Positions 29,859 through 36,137 of a stretch of DNA of 36,137 nt are shown in pieces. Each line of letters starts with the position of its first letter. Position 1 is the first letter of the stretch. The notes below the pieces were generated by a model, which saw only the letters and a list, made by a program, of their open reading frames with translations, made no database searches and had not been told where the DNA came from. Position numbers and translations under genes: made by a program. This DNA comes from Parcubacteria group bacterium GW2011_GWB1_44_7 (GTDB taxonomy: Bacteria > Patescibacteria > Paceibacteria > UBA9973 > DSPV01): contig LCJJ01000007.1 in the NCBI GenBank assembly GCA_000999175.1, forward strand, positions 1 through 36,137, written 5' to 3'.

Positions 29859-32288
29859 ATGGATAAACAAAAAGCTAATATAATTTGGTTTAAGGATTTG
29901 AATATTGAAGCTGTGCCGTTAGTGGGAGGTAAAAACGCGGCGCTGGGGGAAATGTTTGCCAATTTAACGAAACTCGGTATCAATGTGCCAAATGGTTTTG
30001 CCGTCACCGCCAAAGCTTACAATGAATTTCTGGACAAAGCCGGCATTCGGATTGGCATGGAAAAAATTTTGAAGGATTTGGATACGGGTAATATGCGAGC
30101 GCTTCAGAAGGCCGGCAAAAAAGTCCGCCGATTAATTTTGAAAAGCAGTTTGCCGAAAGAGTTGGAATACGAAATCAGCGCCGCCTATCGGGAATTAGGT
30201 AAACAATTTAATGTGGCCGAAACCGATGTGGCGGTGCGTTCATCGGCCACCGCCGAGGACTTGCCCGATTCTAGTTTTGCCGGCCAGCAAGAAACTTATT
30301 TGAATGTCGTCGGTATTAAAGATTTACTGAGCTCCGTTAAAAAATGTATCGCTTCGCTTTTTACCGACCGGGCGATTTCTTACCGACAAGACCGCGGTTT
30401 TGCTCACACAACGGTGGCATTGTCGGTCGGTGTTCAAAAAATGGTTCGGGCCGATAAGGGCGCGTCCGGCGTGGCTTTCTCCATTGATACCGAGACCGGT
30501 TTTGACAAAGTTGTCGTCATCAACGCTTCTTACGGTTTAGGTGAAATGATTGTTCAAGGCAAGGTAACGCCCGACGAGTTTGTGGTATTTAAGCCGACTT
30601 TGGCTGAAGGAAAGAAGGCCATCGTTGCTCGCGATATCGGCGTTAAAGATGTGAAGATGATTTATGGTCGCCGGGGAACTGAAATTATCAAAACATCCCC
30701 AGCCGAACGCGCGATTTTATGCTTGTCCGACGATGAAATTTTGAAATTAGCTGATTGGGTGGTGAAAATTGAAAAATATTTTTCCGGGAAAAAAGGCCAT
30801 TATCAGCCGATGGATACCGAATGGGCGAAAGATGGCGTCTCCGGCGAACTTTATATTGTTCAAGCTCGGCCGGAAACGGTTCAAGCGACTCGCGACAAAA
30901 TGCTTTACATTGAGTATCGTTTGAAAGAAAAAGGCAAAAAAGGCAAAGTATTGGTGACTGGCACGGCAGTTGGCGCGAAAATTTCCAGCGGCAAGGTAAG
31001 AATAATTCGCGATGTGAAAAATATCGGTCGTTTTCAGAAAGGTGAAGTTTTGGTGACGGAAATCACCGACCCCGATTGGGAACCGATTATGAAAATCGCC
31101 AGCGCCATCGTGACCGATAAAGGCGGCCGGACTAGCCACGCGGCCATCGTTTCGCGCGAGCTTGGCATTACTTGTATTGTCGGCGCCGCTAATGCCACCA
31201 AAGTTCTGCGCGACGGTACTGAAGTAACGGTGGATTCCTCGGGCAGTGTCGGCGCGGTTTACGAAGGCAATTTATCATTTGAAAAAATTGAACATCATTT
31301 GGACAAAATTCCTGAACCCAAAACCAAGATTATGGTTAATATCGGTTCACCCGACGAGGCTTTTGAAAAATGGCAATTGCCGGCCAAGGGTGTCGGTTTA
31401 GGACGATTGGAATTTATTATCACCGAGCACATTAAAATCCATCCGAACGCCTTGATTGATTATGAAAAATTAAAAGCTGATACTGGTAATGTCGAGAAGC
31501 GGGCGATTGTTAAAGAGATTGATAAATTGACCGCAGGCTATGCCAATAAAACAGATTTTTATGTCAGCGAATTGGCCGAAGGCATTGCTAAAATCGCCGC
31601 CGCTTTTTATCCCAATGAAGTGATTATCCGCTTTTCCGATTTCAAAACCAACGAATATCGGACTTTGGTCGGCGGAGCGCTTTACGAACCGGCGGAAGAG
31701 AACCCGATGCTCGGCTGGCGCGGCGCTTCACGATATTACGACGAAAAATTTAAAGAAGCGTTCGGTTTGGAATGCCGCGCTCTGAAAAAAGTGCGCGAAG
31801 AAATAGGTCTGAAGAATGTTGCCGTTTTGATTCCATTTTGCCGGACGCCCGAAGAAGGCAAACAGGTTTTAGAAGCGATGAAGGTTAATGGTTTGGAACG
31901 CGGCGCCAACGGTCTGAAAGTTTATATTATGTGCGAAATTCCTTCCAATATTTTATTGGCCGATGAATTTTTAGAAATTTGCGACGGAATGTCCATCGGT
32001 TCCAACGATTTGACTCAACTGACGCTCGGTTTGGACCGCGATTCGGGCATTGTCGCCGGCATCGCCAATGAAAAAAATCCGGCGGTGAAAAAATTAATCA
32101 GCGAGATTATAAAAAAATGCCACGAGAAAAATAAATACATCGGCATTTGCGGCCAAGCGCCGAGCGATTTTCCCGATTACGCCGAATTTCTGGTGGAGCA
32201 GGGAATTGATAGTATGTCTTTGAATCCCGATACGATTATTAAAACTTTGGAATTGGTGGCGGCGAAAGAAAAGCAACTTGGCAAATAA
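29859..32288 (+). CDS. ppsA: Phosphoenolpyruvate synthase
   Basis: PpsA makes phosphoenolpyruvate from pyruvate and ATP, linking pyruvate to sugar synthesis; in reduced bacteria it may also run toward ATP. The ATP-grasp domain starts VPLVGGKNAALGEM and has AVRSSATAEDLPDSSFAGQQ. The swivelling phospho-histidine domain has GGRTSHAAIVSRELG with H427. The C-terminal TIM barrel has EIPSNILLADEFLE, SNDLTQLTLGLDRDS and catalytic C764 (GICGQAPSD). I chose ATG 29859 (809 residues) because the family start is there and a -10 box lies 7 bases upstream; an ATG 72 bases earlier would sit before that promoter. Monocistronic; an AT hairpin overlaps its stop (32284-32308). Confidence 0.95.
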   Translation: MDKQKANIIWFKDLNIEAVPLVGGKNAALGEMFANLTKLGINVPNGFAVTAKAYNEFLDKAGIRIGMEKILKDLDTGNMRALQKAGKKVRRLILKSSLPKELEYEISAAYRELGKQFNVAETDVAVRSSATAEDLPDSSFAGQQETYLNVVGIKDLLSSVKKCIASLFTDRAISYRQDRGFAHTTVALSVGVQKMVRADKGASGVAFSIDTETGFDKVVVINASYGLGEMIVQGKVTPDEFVVFKPTLAEGKKAIVARDIGVKDVKMIYGRRGTEIIKTSPAERAILCLSDDEILKLADWVVKIEKYFSGKKGHYQPMDTEWAKDGVSGELYIVQARPETVQATRDKMLYIEYRLKEKGKKGKVLVTGTAVGAKISSGKVRIIRDVKNIGRFQKGEVLVTEITDPDWEPIMKIASAIVTDKGGRTSHAAIVSRELGITCIVGAANATKVLRDGTEVTVDSSGSVGAVYEGNLSFEKIEHHLDKIPEPKTKIMVNIGSPDEAFEKWQLPAKGVGLGRLEFIITEHIKIHPNALIDYEKLKADTGNVEKRAIVKEIDKLTAGYANKTDFYVSELAEGIAKIAAAFYPNEVIIRFSDFKTNEYRTLVGGALYEPAEENPMLGWRGASRYYDEKFKEAFGLECRALKKVREEIGLKNVAVLIPFCRTPEEGKQVLEAMKVNGLERGANGLKVYIMCEIPSNILLADEFLEICDGMSIGSNDLTQLTLGLDRDSGIVAGIANEKNPAVKKLISEIIKKCHEKNKYIGICGQAPSDFPDYAEFLVEQGIDSMSLNPDTIIKTLELVAAKEKQLGK

Positions 32289-32328
32289 TTACGAGTCATG
32301 TAATTATTGATTACATTTTAGTAGTTAC

Positions 32329-32412
32329 GGGCACGTGGCGGAATTGGTATACGCGCTGCGTTCAGGGCGCAGTTCCAGCAATGGATTGAGAGTTCAAATC
32401 TCTCCGTGCCCA
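32329..32412 (+). tRNA. tRNA-Leu (anticodon CAG)
   Basis: Acceptor GGGCACG (32329-32335) pairs with CGTGCCC (32405-32411). The anticodon stem CTGCG/CGCAG encloses TTCAGGG, giving CAG. A long variable arm typical of class II tRNA-Leu precedes the T arm GAGAG-TTCAAAT-CTCTC. The discriminator is A and CCA is not encoded. Confidence 0.95.
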
Positions 32413-32441
32413 TTGACAAAAATAGGATAATCTGCTATGCT
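32413..32441 (+). promoter_or_regulatory. Strong promoter directly after tRNA-Leu
   Basis: TTGACA (32413-32418), 17 bases, TATGCT (32436-32441). The -35 box begins at the base after the tRNA ends. It drives the unknown gene downstream; the RNA should start near 32448. Confidence 0.8.
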
Positions 32442-32485
32442 CTTGGCAGATTGAACATCGAAAATTCTGGCAAGTTTTCAGCGCG

Positions 32486-33322
32486 GTGGCGCTGGAAATG
32501 CCAAACGGCAAGTCGGATTCAAGTTCGGTGTTCGCAGTTGAAAGGAAAAAATTGAAAACATTCACATTCGCAGGCGGAACAGTCAGTCCCGGGTTTGTTT
32601 TGACTGACGGAGAGCGTAACAAATCCCTCGCCCTCGGCGAGTACGGCAGGAGTTCGTGGCTAACCAATGTTCCCCTGAACAACAACCCGGACAACTGCCC
32701 GGAAGTGGACAACAACATTGTGCAGGACTGTTTCCTGCTCAATGTCGGCGGAGAAAAGGATTTCTTCATCTTGTCCAGGGACCGAAGTTCGCAGAATGGC
32801 TCGTGCCTTATCCGCTTTCTCACCGTCGGTGAGGGTGGCAAAGGCAATGGCTATGTCAACCGAATCTCCGGCTGGCGGTCCAAAGAGTTGGTAGACGGTC
32901 ACGGTCGGAACAACGGAGTCATTCCTGACAACGGAACTTGGACCGACTCGGTTTGGGTCGTCCAGGAGGGTGAATTGCTCAAGGTTCAAATCGCAGGATG
33001 CGATACGGCATTCGCCGTTCGTGTCAAGAACGGCGAGCCCACGGTGGAACCGTGGATTGAACACGCACCGCGCCAACAGTCGGCGGAGCCGGCCAAAACC
33101 GAACCGAAACCGGTTTCGGTTTCTGGTAACGGCAAAGGTGGGAATCCTCACCGAACAATGCGAAACCTGAAAGGTTCGCATGTAGTGCCAGTTGTCGAGT
33201 GGTCCCCGTCTCCGGAAGGAGTCAATGATGCCCCGGAGCCGAAGATTAACCTGGACGCGGAACTCGCTCGGATCGGTCAGGACCGAGTGGCGAAGTTCAA
33301 CGCCAAGTTTCAGAGGGCCTAA
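32486..33322 (+). CDS. Unknown, probably highly expressed protein
   Basis: I recognise no family. The first ~170 residues look like a compact beta-rich domain (TFTFAGGTVSPGFVLTDGER, ...DSVWVVQEGELLKVQIAG). A proline- and lysine-rich linker (~190-245) and a short C-terminal helix (LDAELARIGQDRVAKFNAKF) follow. No signal peptide or membrane span. Start uncertain: GTG 32486 and ATG 32498 are possible. The best site is TTG 32552, 5 bases after AAAGGA, giving 256 residues beginning (M)KTFTFAGG. Codons end in C far more often than in neighbours (AAC, GAC, TTC, GTC), the promoter is near consensus and the terminator perfect. All of this points to strong expression, or to recent transfer. Confidence 0.75.
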   Translation: MALEMPNGKSDSSSVFAVERKKLKTFTFAGGTVSPGFVLTDGERNKSLALGEYGRSSWLTNVPLNNNPDNCPEVDNNIVQDCFLLNVGGEKDFFILSRDRSSQNGSCLIRFLTVGEGGKGNGYVNRISGWRSKELVDGHGRNNGVIPDNGTWTDSVWVVQEGELLKVQIAGCDTAFAVRVKNGEPTVEPWIEHAPRQQSAEPAKTEPKPVSVSGNGKGGNPHRTMRNLKGSHVVPVVEWSPSPEGVNDAPEPKINLDAELARIGQDRVAKFNAKFQRA

Positions 33323-33341
33323 GGATTAGGCCGAATTTCAC

Positions 33342-33372
33342 ACCCCTCCGATGTCGGAGGGGTTTTTGTTTT
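33342..33372 (+). terminator. Strong terminator of the unknown gene
   Basis: ACCCCTCCGA (33342-33351) pairs with TCGGAGGGGT (33354-33363) around a 2-base centre, followed by TTTTGTTTT. Confidence 0.9.
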
Positions 33373-33380
33373 ATATTTAA

Positions 33381-33507
33381 TCTCCCTTGTAAAGGGAGAG
33401 CCCCGCCGTTAGGCGGGGGAGGGATTTTAAAAATCAGAAAATCCCCCGCCCCGATGTCCATCGGGGTACCCCCTTTACAAGGGGGATTTTAGGGGGAGGG
33501 ATTTTAA
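33381..33507. repeat. Cluster of palindromic repeats before secA
   Basis: Four perfect hairpins lie in 105 bases: TCTCCCTT/AAGGGAGA (33381-33399), CCCCGCC/GGCGGGG (33401-33418), CCCCGATG/CATCGGGG (33449-33466) and CCCCCTT/AAGGGGG (33469-33485). The 16-base string GGGGGAGGGATTTTAA occurs twice (33415-33430 and 33492-33507). The first and fourth hairpins are related in inverted order. This looks like repeat insertion in a gene-free interval. Confidence 0.75.
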
Positions 33508-33545
33508 TTTCAAAGGATGATTTTTTATGCTACCATAGCGCTATT

Positions 33546-36029
33546 ATGGGAATTTTTTCCAAGATTTTCGGCGATGAAAATGAAAAAACAATCAAAGCGA
33601 TTCAACCGTTAGTAACAAAAATCAACGCTTTAGAGCCGGAATTTGAAAAACTTTCGGCAACTGATTTGCGCGCCAAGACCGACGAATTTAAAAAGCGACT
33701 TGCCTCGCCAACCGGCGGGGGTAGCGGCGAAACACTTGATGAAATTCTACCGGAAGCTTTTGCCGCCGTGCGCGAGGCGGCCAAGCGAACCTTGGGTCAG
33801 CGTCATTTTGACGTTCAATTGACCGGTGGTGTGATTCTACACCGCGGCGGTATCGCTGAAATGAAAACCGGTGAAGGCAAGACCTTAGTTGCCACCCTGC
33901 CGGTTTATTTAAATGCCTTGGCAGGCGAAGGCGTCCATATTGTTACCGTCAACGATTATCTTTCCCGCCGCGACGCTGTTTGGATGGGACAAATTTACGA
34001 TTATCTCGGACTCTCGGTGGGAGTGCTCAATCACGAGCAATCGTTTTTATATGACCCAACACATACGGAAGCCGATAAGACTCGCGACGAACTCGGTTCG
34101 TTCAAGGTAGTTCATGAATTTTTGCGGCCGGTAACGCGGCGCGAGGCCTATCAAGCTGACATCACTTACGGCACGAACAATGAATTCGGTTTTGATTATT
34201 TGCGCGATAATTTGGAATATGAAGAAGTCGTTTTACGCCAACGCGATTATCATTTCGCCATCGTTGACGAAATTGATTCTATTTTAATTGACGAAGCGCG
34301 GACGCCGCTGATTATTTCCGCGCCGACCAGCGAATCGGAAGATTTATACCGGAAATTTGCGGCCATTGCTCAAACCTTGGTAAAAGAAAAAGATTTTACT
34401 ATTGATGAAAAATTCCGGTCTATTGCCATGACTCAAGAAGGCATTGACCGAGTGGAAAAATCTTTGAATGTAGGAAACATTTACACCGAAGGCGGGATGA
34501 AATTCGTCCACCATTTGGAAACGGCGGTGCGGGCCGAAGCGCTTTTTCATAAAGACAAAGAATATGTCGTTAAGAACGGCGAGATTATAATCGTGGACGA
34601 ATTTACCGGCCGGCTCCAGCCGGGACGGCGCTGGAGTGAAGGTTTGCATCAGGCGATTGAAGCCAAAGAGGGCGTTCAAGTCCAGAAAGAATCACGGACT
34701 TTCGCCAGCATCACTTTCCAGAATTATTTCCGGCTCTATAAAAAGTTGTCCGGTATGACCGGCACGGCGGCGACTTCCAAAGAAGAATTTTTGAAAGTTT
34801 ACGGGTTGAATGTTGTCTCTGTTCCGACTAATCAGCCCATGATTCGCCGCGATTTGGACGATGTGATTTTCAAAACCGAGCACGGCAAATTTACCGCTTT
34901 GGCTAAACGAGTGAAAGAATTGAATAAAAAGGGCCAGCCGGTTTTGGTGGGCACGGTTTCCATTGAAAAAAATGAAGTGTTATCGCAATACTTGCAAAGA
35001 GAAGGTATCAAGCACGAGATTTTGAACGCCAAAAATCACGAGCGAGAAGGCGAAATCATCGCTCAAGCCGGCAAGCGGAGCGCCGTGACTATCGCCACCA
35101 ATATGGCCGGCCGGGGCGTGGATATTAAACTTGGCGGTAATCCGCCTGTTCCGCAAGAAATGGAGCGGATTCGCGAAATCGGCGGTCTGGCGGTTATCGG
35201 GACGGAACGGCACGAAGCCCGACGAATTGACAATCAGTTGCGCGGCCGTTCCGGTCGGCAAGGCGACCCGGGTGAAACGCAATTTTTTGTTTCGCTGGAA
35301 GACAATCTGATGAGAATTTTCGCCGTGGACACCATTAAAAAAGTGATGGGCTTTTTGAAAGTGGCAGAAGACGAACCGATTGCCAACAATATGATTAGCA
35401 AAGCGTTGGAAACCGCCCAAACGAAAATTGAGGGTTTTAATTTTGACGCTCGCAAACATGTTTTGGAATACGACGATGTTTTGAATCATCAAAGAAAAAC
35501 TATTTACGACAGACGAAGAAAAATTCTCACCGGCGGCGCGACAGCGATTGATGAGTATCTGGAAAATCTAACAGCTTGGGAGCTCAACTCCCAAGTAGAA
35601 GGAATGGAAGAAAAGGGGACGGAAAAGACGATTGCGGAAAAAAACGTAATTTTACAAACCATTGATATGTTTTGGGTGGAGCATTTGGAATTGATGGATT
35701 ACACTCGCTCATCAGTCAATTTGCGCGCTTACGGCCAACGAGATCCGTTGGTGGAATACAAACGCGAGGGCTTGCGATTGTTTAAGGAAATGGAGGAAGC
35801 GGCGCGGGTGCAAGTAACGCGTCTGATTCCCAATCTCGCGGCCGGTACAGGCGCGGTTTCGGCAGAGCAGAAAAATTTGCGGGAGATGGAACGCAAGGCG
35901 CAAGAAATCGGTGGTGTCACAAAATCCGTCGGCTTGCCCGCCGAAGCGTCAGCGAAGGCGGGCCGAAATGACCCCTGTCCATGTGGTAGCGGTAAAAAAT
36001 ATAAGAAGTGCCATATGAATAGGAACTAA
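33546..36029 (+). CDS. secA: Preprotein translocase ATPase SecA
   Basis: SecA drives export of unfolded proteins through SecYEG. The first nucleotide-binding fold has Walker A MKTGEGKT (106-113) and DEID (241-244). The cross-linking domain interrupts it, and the second fold shows TNMAGRGVDIKLGGN and GRSGRQGDPG. The helical scaffold and wing domains follow. The zinc-binding tail is NDPCPCGSGKKYKKCH, which contacts SecB or the ribosome. Just before the tail, residues ~796-806 (GLPAEASAKAG) are encoded by a palindromic element also found in hsdS. Length (827) is normal. Start ATG 33546 follows a small palindrome ATAGCGCTAT (33535-33544). Confidence 0.97.
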   Translation: MGIFSKIFGDENEKTIKAIQPLVTKINALEPEFEKLSATDLRAKTDEFKKRLASPTGGGSGETLDEILPEAFAAVREAAKRTLGQRHFDVQLTGGVILHRGGIAEMKTGEGKTLVATLPVYLNALAGEGVHIVTVNDYLSRRDAVWMGQIYDYLGLSVGVLNHEQSFLYDPTHTEADKTRDELGSFKVVHEFLRPVTRREAYQADITYGTNNEFGFDYLRDNLEYEEVVLRQRDYHFAIVDEIDSILIDEARTPLIISAPTSESEDLYRKFAAIAQTLVKEKDFTIDEKFRSIAMTQEGIDRVEKSLNVGNIYTEGGMKFVHHLETAVRAEALFHKDKEYVVKNGEIIIVDEFTGRLQPGRRWSEGLHQAIEAKEGVQVQKESRTFASITFQNYFRLYKKLSGMTGTAATSKEEFLKVYGLNVVSVPTNQPMIRRDLDDVIFKTEHGKFTALAKRVKELNKKGQPVLVGTVSIEKNEVLSQYLQREGIKHEILNAKNHEREGEIIAQAGKRSAVTIATNMAGRGVDIKLGGNPPVPQEMERIREIGGLAVIGTERHEARRIDNQLRGRSGRQGDPGETQFFVSLEDNLMRIFAVDTIKKVMGFLKVAEDEPIANNMISKALETAQTKIEGFNFDARKHVLEYDDVLNHQRKTIYDRRRKILTGGATAIDEYLENLTAWELNSQVEGMEEKGTEKTIAEKNVILQTIDMFWVEHLELMDYTRSSVNLRAYGQRDPLVEYKREGLRLFKEMEEAARVQVTRLIPNLAAGTGAVSAEQKNLREMERKAQEIGGVTKSVGLPAEASAKAGRNDPCPCGSGKKYKKCHMNRN
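35931..35964 (+). repeat. Palindromic element A inserted in secA
   Basis: This 34-base segment matches the minus strand of hsdS 3807-3840 at about 28 of 34 positions. Its ends TGCCCGCC and GGCGGGC pair as an imperfect hairpin. It adds LPAEASAKAG in frame just upstream of the zinc-binding tail. Confidence 0.75.
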
Positions 36030-36047
36030 AGAATAAGCGTGTATTAT

Positions 36048-36137
36048 CTAACACACCTCCTGCACACTTTTAATCGGTGTTAATAATGCCCGGCTTGATA
36101 CGTGATTTTTCAATTTTTCATCAAGGTATTGGCTGGG
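36048..36137 (-). CDS. Possible C-terminal end of a minus-strand gene (cut by window edge)
   Basis: From the right edge the minus strand reads 29 codons without a stop (..QYLDEKLKNHVSSRALLTPI, ending SVQEVC) before TAG at 36048-36050. The other two minus frames stop within about 30 bases. The piece is helical-looking but too short to name. It would converge on secA. Confidence 0.25.
   Translation of the reverse strand, partial: PSQYLDEKLKNHVSSRALLTPIKSVQEVC

Noticed and set aside
33381..33507. CRISPR array
   Set aside because: The repeats are palindromes of different sequence without regular spacers, and there are no cas genes in the window.
1..36137. Recoded UGA (Gly) genetic code as in some candidate phyla
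   Set aside because: TGA serves as a normal stop at the ends of several conserved genes (for example hsdM and hsdS) and no conserved gene is interrupted by it.

Overview
The window looks like chromosomal DNA of a small-genome bacterium of the Candidate Phyla Radiation (Patescibacteria), most like a Parcubacteria-type lineage. This placement is an inference. It rests on a compact layout, AT-leaning codon use, an editing-domain-free prolyl-tRNA synthetase, a very short MreD-like protein, tRNAs without an encoded CCA, several promoters only a few bases from the start codon, and short palindromic repeats inserted in frame into protein genes. TGA is used as a stop throughout, so the code is standard and not the UGA-Gly code of Gracilibacteria or Absconditabacteria.

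Left third (1-16491), accessory and defence DNA. A Fic-type protein tail is followed by a type I restriction-modification operon: hsdM, a NYN-domain nuclease, a cysteine-rich protein, hsdS, a membrane-anchored unknown and hsdR. Then come an NADPH-FMN reductase, a small membrane protein, and a 700-base gene-free stretch with two apparent convergent structured RNAs. Next are a LOG-family nucleotide hydrolase, a 28-residue membrane peptide, an unknown 91-residue gene and proS. A toxin-antitoxin pair (HTH-Panacea antitoxin, RelE-like toxin), a gene remnant with no start codon, and a second restriction-modification pair (CfrBI-like nuclease plus HEAT-repeat methyltransferase) close the island.

Middle (16682-29668), cell shape and division. 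The elongation cluster mreB-mreC-mreD-mrdA is followed by greA, a Nudix hydrolase and a HAD phosphatase. A 590-base non-coding interval carries a duplicated terminator and a DnaA-box cluster. Then comes a division and wall cluster, mraZ-rsmH-ftsL-ftsI-murF, and tRNA-Val. On the opposite strand are trxB and ftsZ.

Right part (29859-36137). Divergent from ftsZ is phosphoenolpyruvate synthase, then tRNA-Leu, then an unknown gene with a near-consensus promoter, strong terminator and C-ending codon bias, a palindromic repeat cluster, and secA. A short open frame on the minus strand runs off the right edge.

The most interesting signals are: (1) palindromic elements inserted in frame into hsdS, secA and probably hsdM; (2) the convergent RNA pair at 9431-9983; (3) the unknown, apparently highly expressed gene after tRNA-Leu; (4) recurrent leaderless-type promoters; (5) the DnaA-box cluster before mraZ; and (6) the Panacea toxin-antitoxin module with an inverted-repeat operator.
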